The notes: generated from the letters alone by a model not told the origin. A stretch of DNA of 64,000 nucleotides from VAZQ01 sp963821505 (GCA_963821505.1 CAWGEH010000013.1:248001-312000), one strand, 5' to 3'; shown: positions 18,359-27,335, counted from the first letter of the stretch. Translations and numbers: made by a program.

Positions 18359-19040
18359 ATGATGGTGCACATCCCCCGGGTGCTTGCGCCCGAGCAGGTC
18401 CAGCGCTGCCGCGAGGTGATGGAGCAGGCCGCCTGGGTCGACGGCCGCGTCACCGCCGGGCATCAATCGGCGAAGGTGAAGCACAATCTGCAGCTGCCGG
18501 AGGCCACGCCCGCGGCGCGCGAGCTCGGCGACATGGTGATGCAGGCGCTCGGCCGCAACGCGCTGTTCGTCTCCGCCGTGCTGCCGAAGCAGGTGTTTCC
18601 GCCGCTGTTCAACCGCTACGACGCCGGCATGACGTTCGGGGCGCATGTCGACAATGCCATCCGCGGCTATCTCGATACGCCGCTGCAGGTGCGCACCGAC
18701 GTCTCCGCGACGCTCTTCATATCGGCGCCGGAGGACTACGACGGCGGCGAGCTCGTGGTCGAGGACACCTACGGCAAGCACAAGCGTGAAGCTCCCGGCC
18801 GGCGACATGATCGTCTATCCCGGCACCAGCCTGCACAACGTCACGCCGATCACGCGCGGCTCGCGCATCGCGTCGTTCTTCTGGACGCAGAGCCTGATCC
18901 GCGACGACACCAGGCGCGCCCTGCTCTTCGACCTCGACATGTCGATCCGGCGGCTCGCCGCCGATCACCCCCAGCACGCGAGCGTGGTGTCGCTCACGTC
19001 GATCTATCACAACCTCCTGCGCCAGTGGGCGGAGGTGTGA
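18359..19040 (+). pseudogene. Frameshifted PKHD-type Fe(II)/2-oxoglutarate hydroxylase (PiuC/YbiX-like)
   Basis: Two frames together encode a complete PiuC-like protein of about 226 residues. The first frame runs MMVHIPRVLAPEQV to VVEDTYGKHK and includes the iron ligands His-x-Asp in GAHVDN. The second resumes as SVKLPAGDMIVYPGTSLHNV, with the distal His and the 2-oxoglutarate region, to WAEV at 19040. Removing one A from the AA at 18782-18783 restores GKHSVKLPAGD, matching the family. PiuC genes normally follow catecholate receptor genes, as here. It is either a genuine one-base insertion or a sequencing error; as written, the C-terminal third would be lost. Confidence 0.85.
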
Positions 19041-19196
19041 GGGCGAACTTAAGTACTAGGTGACTGTCGTCCCCGCGGAAGCGGAGATCCATATTCCAGA
19101 GTCCACATCATTGATTGCCGGGACGACCGCGATGACGTAAGGCCAAGGCGATCGGCCGGATTCACGTGAGGGGCAGGTGCGCTGTGCGATGCCATG

Positions 19197-19245
19197 ATTG
19201 GAGCGGACGAAGGGAATCGAACCCTCCTATGCAGCTTGGCAAGCT
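19197..19245. repeat. Distal attachment-site remnant: copy of the tRNA-Gly 3' part
   Basis: This 49-bp segment matches 22405-22453 at 46 of 49 positions (mismatches at the 11th, 31st and 44th bases). On the minus strand it is the T-arm, acceptor 3' strand, CCA and anticodon arm of a glycine tRNA, here with a GCC anticodon. No matching D-arm or 5' acceptor strand follows, so it is not a working tRNA. It marks the far end of a small integrated element. The remainder of 19041-19455 holds no gene that I can support. Confidence 0.75.
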
Positions 19246-19455
19246 AGATGTTTCCCAACCTTGTCCGTTGCATAGCTGCAAAATCGAGCAAAAGCCGCCC
19301 TATAAGCATCAATGGGTTACGGCCACTTTGCAAAACCACCGGGCGCTGGCTGATAACGCGTGTTCTCGCGTCTGAAGCCGCGAGGGCTGTTCTGACCTTT
19401 GAGACCATTGAGGCGCCAGCGGCGTTTCTCTACGATCGTCAAACGTCCGCATCCC

Positions 19456-20457
19456 CTACCCGCCGATCCGGCCGGCCGGAGGCAGGGCGCCGGACGGCGG
19501 GCCTCCTTGCGTAGCAGAGGGAGCCAAAACAGGAGGTGGAACCGCAGCGGGAGGTGGACTGCTACTCTTGCCAAAAAAGGTTTGAACTCCCTCGACGAAT
19601 TGATTCAAGATCATAATCACCAATGTCGTGCTGAATCCCAAGACAAATGGTAACAATAACAGAATGGATGTTGTTGTTGGGTCCGGTATGGACCGAGCGG
19701 TGTGTAAAGTTGTAATGAAAACTGAAAACGAAGGATATCCAAACGGCAGAGTTAGAACCACGGCGAACAGTGCACCTAATACAACTCTCAAGCCGATGAG
19801 CTTCTCGTTCGTTAAATCAAAGGTTGCATCCTCCTGCACCGCGAGTGCGTTCATTCCTATAAACGCAATTGATCCAATCCCGCCGAGAGCCGCGACCCAC
19901 GCTAGAAAGCCCATAAAAAACAAAACTTTATAAGCCTGCGTAGCATAGGAAAACCAAGCTTGAGGGGCCGCGGAAGGGCCGGGCGCGGGCGCGTTGGGTA
20001 TTAGCTCCAGTGCGTCCATGACGACCGCCGCCGCGAACGACGCAATCAGCGTACCCAAAGCGACCCCACCGAGAACTCCCGCAGTCTTGATAACGACCCA
20101 CGGAATTTGGCCATACAGAAATCTACGTCGATCCGGTTCAGTCAGGTGCTGGTATAGCTCATTGCTTCGGTGCTCTAAGTCCGTCCACTCAGCGTAGGTC
20201 GGAAATCGGCCCTTCTCGTCAAAGCGAAGCAAGTTTAGATCGCCCAGTTCTATTATCCCTGCTTCGGTGCTCTTCGCCTGTCGGATCATGTACGACCGAA
20301 GGGCCTTTAGCTGCGTGACGTCATCCATGAACTGCTTATCGCAAATGGAATAGTCAGGGAGGGGAGTGGCGACCGCCGCGGGTTGAGGAGCGACCACCGT
20401 GCCGGGACTTGAATCCTGGGGGACTGCTGGGGGAGGTCCCACTACATTATCGCTCAT
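19456..20457 (-). CDS. Hypothetical polytopic membrane protein (island cargo)
   Basis: A 333-residue protein, not recognised. The N-terminal about 150 residues are soluble (Pro-rich start, then a helical region around DVTQLKALRSYMIRQAKSTE and LYQHLTEPDRRRF). Four hydrophobic segments follow (around WVVIKTAGVLGGVALGTLIA, VLFFMGFLAWVAALGGIG, LRVVLGALFAVVLTLPFG, SILLLLPFVLGFSTTLVIMI). The C-terminus is a Pro/Ala-rich tail. I chose the ATG at 20457 (MSDNVV). Codon use and base composition are more AT-rich than neighbouring core genes, consistent with transfer. It appears to be the only intact gene in the element. Confidence 0.6.
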   Translation of the reverse strand: MSDNVVGPPPAVPQDSSPGTVVAPQPAAVATPLPDYSICDKQFMDDVTQLKALRSYMIRQAKSTEAGIIELGDLNLLRFDEKGRFPTYAEWTDLEHRSNELYQHLTEPDRRRFLYGQIPWVVIKTAGVLGGVALGTLIASFAAAVVMDALELIPNAPAPGPSAAPQAWFSYATQAYKVLFFMGFLAWVAALGGIGSIAFIGMNALAVQEDATFDLTNEKLIGLRVVLGALFAVVLTLPFGYPSFSVFITTLHTARSIPDPTTTSILLLLPFVLGFSTTLVIMILNQFVEGVQTFFGKSSSPPPAAVPPPVLAPSATQGGPPSGALPPAGRIGG

Positions 20458-20905
20458 TGTCCGCGTCCTATCGACCCATGGGGCTTGGTGCAGGCCCAGA
20501 CGGCAACGACCTAAAACCCATTCCCGGCTCTTCGACATTGATCTAGCTCAATTGTTTTTCACTATGGCCCGCTGTCACACTGACACCTTGGTCCGGCGCA
20601 TGCTTGTTGCTCGACTATCCGTTCGGATTCTGGCTGGTCGTGGTCGGCGCCGTTGCGACAGCCACCGTCGATAATGCTTATTCCGAACACCAGGCCGTGT
20701 ACTTCGAGATTAGGGCGCGTACTCATTAACGCGCAGATCGGAGGTTCCGCTTTCCGGGGGGCAAAGCGGAAAACATTTGCTCGTTCTTAGCTTTACCGGT
20801 TTTGCCCCTGACCGGACGTAGCGCAGCTTGACACTCTTTGCCCCGCACGAGCACAGTTCCATCTAAGAAATGGCATAGTCATTCGTTTTGAGAGGAGTCT
20901 TTTGT
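20458..20905. other. Intergenic region, no gene supported
   Basis: About 450 bp between the membrane-protein start and the amidohydrolase remnant. No ORF shows family features or a convincing ribosome site. The Shine-Dalgarno AGAGGAG at 20891-20897 belongs to the next gene. Confidence 0.5.
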
Positions 20906-21833
20906 ATGCTGTGTATGCTGTCTCGTCGGCAATTCGTCACCTCCACGCTTACCGCTGGTGTGGCGCTGGCGTCGCAAAAGGCGACTGCCCAGCCCGCCAA
21001 GCGCATCATCGTCGATGCTCAGGTGCATCTGTGGAAGGCGGAATCCGAGGATTGGGAAATGGGTCCCCGGCATGAAGCCGCAGATGCCGGAGCCATTCAC
21101 GATCGAAAAGCTCGTGCCGCTGATGGATCAGGCCGGGGTAGATCGCGTCGTAGTCGTGCCGCCGTCCTGGCCGGGCGACCGCAACGACTACGCCCTCGAA
21201 GCGGCCAAGCGTTATCCCAATCGCTTCGCGGTCATGGGCCGCATCCCGCTGAAGAACCCGCAAGCGGCAGCGCTGTTGCCGAAGTGGAAGGAGCAGCCCG
21301 GCATGCTCGGCGTGCGGCTAACGTTCCTCGGTCCGTCCCAGGCGTGGCTGACCGACGGCACGCCGGACTGGTTCTGGCCGGAGGCTGAGAAGGCCGACCT
21401 TCCGGTGATGTTCCTGACTGCTGGCCGAAATGCGGAGCTTGCCCGCGTTGCGGAGCGCCATCCGCGGCTGCAGCTGGTCGCCGATCACATGGGCGTCGGC
21501 GGCGACACCATCAAGGAAGGCCGGCTCGCAGACGCGATCAGCCAGACCGCTTTGCTTGCTAAATATCCAAACGTCTCGGTCAAGCTGTCGGCGGCGCCGA
21601 ACTACTCGTCGGAAGCCTATCCATTCCGCGATTTCACGCCCCATATCAAACGGCTGTTCGAAGCCTATGGTCCGAAGCGATGCTATTGGGGCACCGACAT
21701 TACCAACGGCTACCATAAAGCGACCTATAAGCAGCGCATCACCCATTTCACAGAGGAGCTGTCGTTCCTGTCCGAAGAGGACAAGGACTGGGTGATGGGC
21801 AAGTCGATCCTCGAACGGCTGAGGTGGGCGTAG
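20906..21833 (+). pseudogene. Frameshifted amidohydrolase-family protein with Tat signal
   Basis: The N-terminal frame encodes MLCMLSRRQFVTSTLTAGVA..., a twin-arginine signal, then RIIVDAQVHLW, the start of an amidohydrolase TIM barrel (the family's first-strand metal motif, here QVH). At about 21056-21059 an extra A in GAAATGGG shifts the frame. The rest (VPGMKPQMPEPFTIEKLVPL to YWGTDITNGY and ILERLRWA at 21833) continues one frame away. Deleting that A restores an intact protein of about 308 residues. Relatives hydrolyse lactones, 4-sulfomuconolactone or similar ring compounds; the substrate here is unknown. It lies inside the decayed tRNA-Gly element. Confidence 0.8.
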
Positions 21834-21903
21834 CTCTTCGCCATGGTTGCGAGCGTGCCGGTGTTCAGTCGGCCAAACTCGAGCTGGTCATCAACATGCA
21901 GAC

Positions 21904-22125
21904 AGCGCGCAGCGAACGATTCGGAAGGACAGGCCCGCTTGGCAGCCTTGCTGCAGGAGCTGCAGACATTGGGCTGGACCGACAGCCGCAACATGCGCAA
22001 TCGACATTCGCTGGGCCGCCAGCGATGCCGACCGCTATCGTCAATATACCGCGGAATTGGTCGAGCTCGCAGCGGATGTCATTCTGGCCATTAACCCCGT
22101 TGTTGTGGAGGTGCTGCAAAGGCAG
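21904..22125 (+). pseudogene. Fragment of an ABC substrate-binding protein (Trp/Tyr-type, TrpX-like)
   Basis: Two frames give EGQARLAALLQELQTLGWTD followed, after a one-base shift near 21993, by IDIRWAASDADRYRQYTAEL and VELAADVILAINP. This is characteristic of the orphan ABC binding proteins abundant in Bradyrhizobium-like genomes. Both ends of the gene are missing, and it runs directly into the integrase fragment, which suggests a deletion junction at about 22125. Confidence 0.6.
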
Positions 22126-22359
22126 ATCGATCGGGCCAAGAACGGCGCGGGCATGAATGAACGCAACCTGCGTTTCCATGATCTGAGAGGAACAGCCGCG
22201 ACCAAGTTCTACATCGCAGGCCTATCAACCCGCGTGATCGCGGAAATTCTCGCATGGAACGAAGAACAAGTTGAGCGGATCATCCGACGTTACGTCGCCC
22301 GAGCAGCGGCTACGAGGGCGGCAATTAGGCAGCTCAATGAGGCCAGAAAGCGAACGTAA
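22126..22359 (+). pseudogene. C-terminal fragment of a tyrosine-family integrase
   Basis: The last about 75 codons of a phage-type integrase: RFHDLRGTAATKFYIAGLST contains the His-x-x-Arg catalytic pair, and ILAWNEEQVERIIRRYV is the usual place of the active-site Tyr (here in RRYV). The core-binding and N-terminal catalytic regions are missing. The stop is 46 bp from the tRNA-Gly 3' end. The gene presumably drove the original insertion and is now dead. Confidence 0.8.
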
Positions 22360-22404
22360 GCTGCAAAACCGATCGCAAAACCGTTCACGGGAAACCCGTT
22401 AAGG

Positions 22405-22453
22405 ATTGGAGCGGGCGAAGGGAATCGAACCCTCGTATGCAGCTTGGGAAGCT
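22405..22453. repeat. Proximal attachment site within tRNA-Gly
   Basis: The 3' part of the intact tRNA-Gly gene plus two flanking bases, duplicated with three mismatches at 19197-19245. Integrases of this class commonly recombine at the T-arm and 3' end of tRNA genes and leave the target tRNA intact, which fits the arrangement. Confidence 0.72.
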
Positions 22454-22480
22454 GCCGTTCTACCATTGAACTACGCCCGC
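22407..22480 (-). tRNA. tRNA-Gly (anticodon CCC)
   Basis: On the minus strand the 74-nt sequence folds as a cloverleaf. The acceptor stem GCGGGCG pairs with CGCCCGC, followed by discriminator T and an encoded CCA. The D-arm contains AGTTCAATGGTAGAAC. The anticodon stem GCAGC/GCTGC encloses the loop TTCCCAA (anticodon CCC), and the T-arm is GAGGG TTCGATT CCCTT. It reads GGG codons and is the insertion site of the small decayed element on its 3' side. Confidence 0.95.
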
Positions 22481-22690
22481 GCTCGGACGGCGAGGCCCGA
22501 AGACGACGCAGGATAACGCGAATACACGGCGGAGAAAAGCAGCCTTCACCAAGTTTGCCGTTGCGATCCGGATGGTTTGCTCCTACGACGCGCACGATCT
22601 GCGACAGCACCGCAGCTTTCGGATGTCTGGAAGCGATCATCGATCAAGTCCCGAACGGGTGAATATCTCCGAACCCGAAATTCGTACAGG

Positions 22691-23008
22691 ATGGTCCTAG
22701 CCGTGACCAAAAAGTACGTCTACCGGGCGATCCTCGTCATGCTCACGGCGGCCTGTGCCCTATGCGCGATTGTCTCTGCGCCGGCGGTGCTGATGGCGTC
22801 GGTGATGGCGTTCGATGCTCCCGGCAGCGAGCGGCACTTGTGGGTGTGGGGCATCTTCCTGGGAGGGCTGTCGATACCGGTCTGGTTCGTCGCTGGCGCC
22901 GTCCTCGGCTGGGTCCTGCATCTGCGCGGATGGATGCTCGCTTCGCTCGCGATCGCCGCCGCACCGCTCGTCGCCGCCGCGGTGGGGTGGGCACTCCTGT
23001 TCGACTGA
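22691..23008 (+). CDS. Small hypothetical membrane protein
   Basis: A 105-residue protein with three or four hydrophobic segments (around YRAILVMLTAACALCAIVSA, WVWGIFLGGLSIPVWFVAGA, MLASLAIAAAPLVAAAVGWA). ATG 22691 follows AGG and gives a typical start; longer in-frame extensions upstream lack membrane character. No known domain. It converges on the DMT transporter gene, with a 27-bp gap. Confidence 0.55.
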   Translation: MVLAVTKKYVYRAILVMLTAACALCAIVSAPAVLMASVMAFDAPGSERHLWVWGIFLGGLSIPVWFVAGAVLGWVLHLRGWMLASLAIAAAPLVAAAVGWALLFD

Positions 23009-23035
23009 TGCGCGCAGCCGACCGGGACGCGCGTG

Positions 23036-23950
23036 TCATGGCGCCTGCGCCGCCGCCCGCCGGGATGCCGGCAGCAGCACGCAGGCGGCCGCGGCGAAAA
23101 TCAGGGCAAAGCCGATCACGTCCGCGGTGGTGGGCTGTTCGCCGAGCATCAGCATCGAGCTGGTGATACCGACGACCGGGGTGGCGAGCGAACCGAGCGA
23201 GGCCGTCGCCGTCGGCAGACGTGCGATGATCGCGAACCACAGGATGTAGGCGAAGCCGGTTCCGATCAGGCCGTTGTAGATCACCGCCAAGACGACTTTC
23301 AGCGACACCGGCGCGAACGTCGGCATTCCCTGGAACATCGGCAGACCCGCGCCGAAGACGGCGGCGCCGAAGGCGATCTGCCAGGCCGTGATCGTGAGCA
23401 GGTCGCCGGGGATGCGCGCCCATTTCATGTAGATCGTGCCGGCCGCCCAGCACAAGGCGCAGCCGAGCGCGAGCATGAGGCCGGCGGCGGACTGCGCCGC
23501 CGCCGCCGGATAGACCAGCACCGTCAGTCCGGCGATGCACAGCAGCAGGCCGATTCCAGATCGCAGGTTCAGGTGCTCGCCGAGAATGGGCCATGCCATC
23601 AGGCTCGCCCACACCGGCATGGAATAGTTGACGATCACCACCCGCGACGTGGTGGCGGCGAGCTGGGCAAAAGAGCTGAACAGCCCGAAGCCGACGACGT
23701 TGAACATCGAAGCGGCCACGACATGCAGCCACGGTATCCCGCGCGGAATGGCGGGACTGCGGCCCTGCAGGCGGATCAGGGCGAACAGCGACACCGTGCT
23801 GATCGAATATCCCAGCGTGCGCAGCGTCCAGACCCCGATCTCGTCCAGCGCGATCTTCATGATCGGCCAACTCAATCCCCAAACCAACGCCAGAAGGACG
23901 AGCAGAAGCTTGGCTTTGGTGACTTCATCCAATCCGTGCTGCGAGGCCAC
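23036..23950 (-). CDS. DMT-superfamily (EamA) transporter
   Basis: A 304-residue permease with ten predicted membrane helices in two EamA repeats. The first opens LLLVLLALVWGLSWPIMKIA, and the second contains CALCWAAGTIYMKWARI. Proteins of this type export amino acids, purines or other metabolites; the substrate is not predictable. It is an isolated minus-strand gene and its start lies 171 bp from the block of palindromic repeats. Confidence 0.85.
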   Translation of the reverse strand: MASQHGLDEVTKAKLLLVLLALVWGLSWPIMKIALDEIGVWTLRTLGYSISTVSLFALIRLQGRSPAIPRGIPWLHVVAASMFNVVGFGLFSSFAQLAATTSRVVIVNYSMPVWASLMAWPILGEHLNLRSGIGLLLCIAGLTVLVYPAAAAQSAAGLMLALGCALCWAAGTIYMKWARIPGDLLTITAWQIAFGAAVFGAGLPMFQGMPTFAPVSLKVVLAVIYNGLIGTGFAYILWFAIIARLPTATASLGSLATPVVGITSSMLMLGEQPTTADVIGFALIFAAAACVLLPASRRAAAQAP

Positions 23951-24120
23951 GAATCACCCTTTGCGAAGTTGCGCCCGAAACGGGAGAACCCGCATCGAGC
24001 GCAACGGCGGCGCGCGCGAGCTTTCGCCCCGCAACCGAAGCTTCGAAACGGGCGACCTCTCCATAACAGAAGCGCGGGAGAAGCAAAGCCACGCGTTGGC
24101 CCCTGCCCCGCCGTCTCCTA

Positions 24121-24387
24121 GCGCATGTTCCGGAAAAGTGGGAACCGGTTTTCCGAACAGAACATGCGCAAAATCGAAGAATCTAGACCGCATCACGATT
24201 CGACCCAAGCGGGATGCGCTCTAGTGGTCCGATTCCGAAGTTCGTCAGCACTCGCAGCACGCTCAGATACGAACTTCGGAATCTAAGGACCACTAGCAAC
24301 TCTATGATTCTAGTGCCCCTTTTGAACCCGAAGTTCGCGATCGCATTTGCCGCACGGTGTGGGCGAACTTCGGGTTCGGGGCACTAG
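24121..24387. repeat. Three-module palindromic repeat block (order A-B-C)
   Basis: Module A (24121-24223, GCGCATGTTCCGGAAAAGTG... to GGATGCGCTCT), module B (24221-24296, a hairpin with CTAGTGGTCC...GGACCACTAG ends and TTCCGAAGTTCG/CGAACTTCGGAA stems) and module C (24310-24387, CTAGTGCCCC...GGGGCACTAG with GAACCCGAAGTTCG/CGAACTTCGGGTTC). B and C are joined by CAACTCTATGATT. The same modules recur at 62631-62898 in the order B-A-C. The rest of 23951-24475 contains no gene. Confidence 0.85.
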
Positions 24388-24475
24388 CCTCGTCGAGACG
24401 GACTTTGCCGCGAGGCAGACACCACGACAATTCTGCTATTCACGGTGACCGGTTCATCAGGGAGGAAACGCGGCC

Positions 24476-25660
24476 ATGAGCAACGCAGACGGCGAGACGG
24501 CGAATGAAAGCACGTGGGCGGTGCACTTTCCGGGCAACCTGCGCTGGAGCAACGCTATGCAGATCGTCAAGGGGATGGTGCCCTACGCCGCCGTCGCCAT
24601 GGACGAGGTCGATCGCGTCGGCCGGCGGCTCAAGGCGCGTGCCGGGGAAGCCGATCTCGATCGCGTCTGGCGCGAGGAATGGGCCGCCATGGCGGATCGC
24701 GTCGCCGGCGCCGCCGACGACGCCGCGGCACAACGGCGCCAGATCACCGCCGGCAACCACTACATGCGCGCGGGAAACTACTACTACAGCGCCGAACGCT
24801 TCATCCCGCCCGGGCCGGAAAAGATGGCGATGTACCACAAGGCCCTTCGCGCCTACCAGGCGGCGATGGAGCGCCTCCATCCCGAGATCGAGCGGGTCGA
24901 GGTCCCGTACGAGCATACGAGCCTGCCGGCCTATTTCGTCAAAGGCGCCGGCAGCGGCCGGCGCCCGACCGTCGTGCTGTTCGACGGCATGGACAACGCC
25001 AAGGAAATGAGCGTGATCTTCGCCGGTCTCGACTTCGCCAGGCGCGGGGTCAACACCCTCGCCATCGACGGACCCGGCCAGGCCGAGGCGCTGCGCCTGC
25101 GTCACATCCACAGCCGTCACGACTACGAGGTGGCGGGCACCGCCGCCTACGATTACGTCGCCGCCCGCCCGGAGGTCGATCCCAAGCGGGTTGCCGTCAT
25201 GGGCTACAGCTTCGGCGGCTACCACGCGCCGCGCGTCGCCGCTTTCGAGAAGCGCTACGCCGCCGCCGTCACGTTCGGCGCCATGCACTGGAGCATCTAC
25301 GAATGGGTCGCCGGCAACAAGGCCAGGCTCGCAGCCGATCCGCGCACCAGTTCGACCTCGATCTTCCAGTTCCGCTGGGTGGTGGGCGCGCCTGACAACG
25401 AGACCGCGCTCGAATGGGCGAAGAAGTTCACGCTCGAAGGCGTCGCGCAGCAGATCGAATGCGCGTTCCTCGTGCTGCACGGCGAGAACGACCGCATCGT
25501 CCCGCTCCCCGAGGCGAAGAAGCTCTACGAACGGGTCGGCTCGAAACGAAAGCACATCAAGATTTTCACCGCCGAGGAAGGCGGCGCCGAGCACTGCCAG
25601 GTGGATCACCGTCAGCTCGGCATCGACTACATCGGCGACTGGCTGCTCGAGAACATGTAG
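24476..25660 (+). CDS. Alpha/beta hydrolase (FrsA / 2,6-dihydroxypseudooxynicotine-hydrolase-like)
   Basis: A 394-residue serine hydrolase. A helical N-terminal domain (about 1-140) precedes the alpha/beta fold: oxyanion region VVLFDGMDNAKE, nucleophile motif GYSFGGY (Ser), acid in HGENDRIVPLPEA and a late His in EHCQVDH. The N-terminal cap plus this core resembles the group containing carbon-carbon bond hydrolases such as 2,6-dihydroxypseudooxynicotine hydrolase, which cleave side chains from hydroxylated rings. It opens a same-strand run with a molybdenum hydroxylase and a ThDP enzyme, a context suggesting cleavage of a hydroxylated aromatic or N-heterocycle. The substrate is unknown. Confidence 0.75.
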   Translation: MSNADGETANESTWAVHFPGNLRWSNAMQIVKGMVPYAAVAMDEVDRVGRRLKARAGEADLDRVWREEWAAMADRVAGAADDAAAQRRQITAGNHYMRAGNYYYSAERFIPPGPEKMAMYHKALRAYQAAMERLHPEIERVEVPYEHTSLPAYFVKGAGSGRRPTVVLFDGMDNAKEMSVIFAGLDFARRGVNTLAIDGPGQAEALRLRHIHSRHDYEVAGTAAYDYVAARPEVDPKRVAVMGYSFGGYHAPRVAAFEKRYAAAVTFGAMHWSIYEWVAGNKARLAADPRTSSTSIFQFRWVVGAPDNETALEWAKKFTLEGVAQQIECAFLVLHGENDRIVPLPEAKKLYERVGSKRKHIKIFTAEEGGAEHCQVDHRQLGIDYIGDWLLENM

Positions 25661-25801
25661 CGACGCGCCCGCGCCGGGACGGCCTGCGTGGCGATGTCGC
25701 GGATGGGCCCTCGCCCCGTCGACGCGACCGCCCGGTCGTGATCCAATGGCGCCTCTGGTGCCATAAGCCGGCCAACGGCAACGCAAGCGGGGAGGAGGAT
25801 C

Positions 25802-26791
25802 ATGCGCAATCTCGTTCGGTGGTGCGCGATCGTTTGCGCGGTGCTGGCGGCTGCGGGCTCGGCACGGGCGGAGAACCCGTCATCCTATCCCGACCGGCCG
25901 ATCCGGCTGGTGGTTGCCTTCCCGCCCGGCGGGGCAACGGACACCTTGGCCCGCCAGATCACGCAGGAGCTGGGGGAGGCGCTGGGCCAATCCGTGGTCA
26001 TCGAAAACAAGCCCGGCGCGGGCGGTTACGTTGCTTGGAACTACGTCGCGACGTCGGAGCCGGACGGCTACACGCTGCTGATGGCGGAAAACGCCGTCGG
26101 GATCAGCCAGGCCCTCTACAAGAAGACGTCGTCGTCCTTCGATCCCGTCAAGCAATACGACGCGATTGCGGTGGTCGCGACATCGCCGCTGGTGCTGGCT
26201 GTCACCAACAACGTCAAGGCCGATACGGTCGCGGAGCTGATCGCGTATTCGCGCACGGTGCCGCAGAAGATGAATTATGCCTCCGCCGGAATCGGCAGCG
26301 TCTCGCATCTGACCTTCGAGGTGATCAAGGCGGGGACGGGAATGGAAGCGGTCCACGTCCCCTACAAAGGCGGCGGTCCGGCCATGAACGACGTGATCGC
26401 GGGGCATGTGGCGCTCAACATGGCGTCCATCCAGGTCGCGAAGGGCCTGGTCGAAACGGGCAAGATCAAGGGACTTGCGGTCACCAGCGCGGAGCGCTCG
26501 CCCGTGCTGCCGAACGTTCCCACCTTGAAAGAGGCCGGCGTCAAGACCGCGGACGTGGACTTGCGCTTCTGGTTCGGAATCTTCGGTCCCAAAGGCATTC
26601 CGGACGCTGTCAGGGCCAAGCTGGACAAGGCCGTTGCGGGCACCCTCGCGGATCCGCGCGTGCGCGAACGCTTGGCCAAGCTCGACATCGAGCCGGCTTA
26701 CGCGCCGGGCAACGTCCTGAAGACGAAGCTCGAGAACGAAATCGCCAACTGGACCAGATTCATCGACGAGCGCGGAATCAAGCCGGAATGA
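25802..26791 (+). CDS. Bug-family tripartite tricarboxylate transporter binding protein (1)
   Basis: A 329-residue periplasmic protein with a signal peptide (about 1-24, ending ARAEN), then the Bug signature: YPDRPIRLVVAFPPGGATDT, VVIENKPGAGGYVAWNYVA, EPDGYTLLMAE. Bug proteins bind small carboxylates for TctAB permeases, or act as orphan receptors. No tctA or tctB gene is present. GGGGAGGAGG lies just before the ATG. It is the first of three paralogous binding proteins in the catabolic cluster. Confidence 0.88.
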   Translation: MRNLVRWCAIVCAVLAAAGSARAENPSSYPDRPIRLVVAFPPGGATDTLARQITQELGEALGQSVVIENKPGAGGYVAWNYVATSEPDGYTLLMAENAVGISQALYKKTSSSFDPVKQYDAIAVVATSPLVLAVTNNVKADTVAELIAYSRTVPQKMNYASAGIGSVSHLTFEVIKAGTGMEAVHVPYKGGGPAMNDVIAGHVALNMASIQVAKGLVETGKIKGLAVTSAERSPVLPNVPTLKEAGVKTADVDLRFWFGIFGPKGIPDAVRAKLDKAVAGTLADPRVRERLAKLDIEPAYAPGNVLKTKLENEIANWTRFIDERGIKPE

Positions 26792-26858
26792 TCCGGATCC
26801 GTCCCTTCACGCCTGCCCGCTCGGGCGGGCGACGGAGCGCGCCGAGCGAGGAGCGGGC

Positions 26859-27335
26859 GTGAGCGCGGGATACGACCTCGTCGTCAACGGGAGGCCCGTT
26901 CATGTCGACGGCGATGGGACAAAGCCGCTGCTGTCGGTGCTGCGCGACGAACTCGGGCTGCGCGGCAGCCGGTTCGGTTGCGGCACCGAGGAATGCGGCG
27001 CCTGCATGGTGCTGATCGAAGGCGAGCCGTCGTTCTCCTGCGCCCGGCCGGTCGAGACCCTCGCCGGCAAGAGCGTGACCACCGTCGAGGGACTTTCGCC
27101 CGGCGGTGCGGTTTCCCCGCTGCAGCAGGCCGTCCTCGCCGAGCAGGCCGGGCAGTGCGGCTATTGCCTCTCCGGCATCCTGATCTCGGCGACCGCGCTG
27201 CTCGCGCGCAATCCGCGTCCGAGCCGGAGCGAAATTGCCGCCGCCCTCGATCGTCATCTCTGCCGCTGCGGCGCGCACAATCGCATCATGCGCGCGGTGG
27301 CGCGCGCAGGCGCCGCGATGGAAGCGCGTCCGTGA
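26859..27335 (+). CDS. [2Fe-2S] small subunit of a molybdenum hydroxylase
   Basis: A 158-residue protein with two ferredoxin-like cluster motifs: a plant-type cluster in RFGCGTEECGACMV plus a distal Cys in FSCARP, and the second in GQCGYCLSG ... HLCRCGAH. This is the electron-transfer subunit of xanthine-oxidase-family hydroxylases such as isoquinoline 1-oxidoreductase IorA and nicotinate dehydrogenase NicA. The start is GTG with GAGGAG upstream. It overlaps the large-subunit gene by 4 bp (GTGA), so the subunits are translationally coupled. Confidence 0.88.
   Translation: MSAGYDLVVNGRPVHVDGDGTKPLLSVLRDELGLRGSRFGCGTEECGACMVLIEGEPSFSCARPVETLAGKSVTTVEGLSPGGAVSPLQQAVLAEQAGQCGYCLSGILISATALLARNPRPSRSEIAAALDRHLCRCGAHNRIMRAVARAGAAMEARP

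Larger units (their letters stand above)
19197..22453. mobile_element. Decayed ~3.2-kb integrative element at tRNA-Gly(CCC)
   Basis: The element is bounded by 49-bp imperfect direct repeats, one being the 3' part of the intact tRNA-Gly. The proximal end, next to the tRNA 3' end, carries the C-terminal piece of a tyrosine integrase, where integrative elements usually keep that gene. Cargo is one intact membrane-protein gene, a frameshifted amidohydrolase and a fragment of an ABC binding protein. Base composition in 19.6-20.3 kb is noticeably more AT-rich than its flanks. Both integrase and cargo are broken, so it is immobile. Confidence 0.7.

Noticed and set aside
19197..19272. A functional tRNA-Gly(GCC) on the minus strand
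   Set aside because: The T-arm, acceptor 3' strand and anticodon loop are recognisable, but the D-arm and the 5' acceptor strand are missing.
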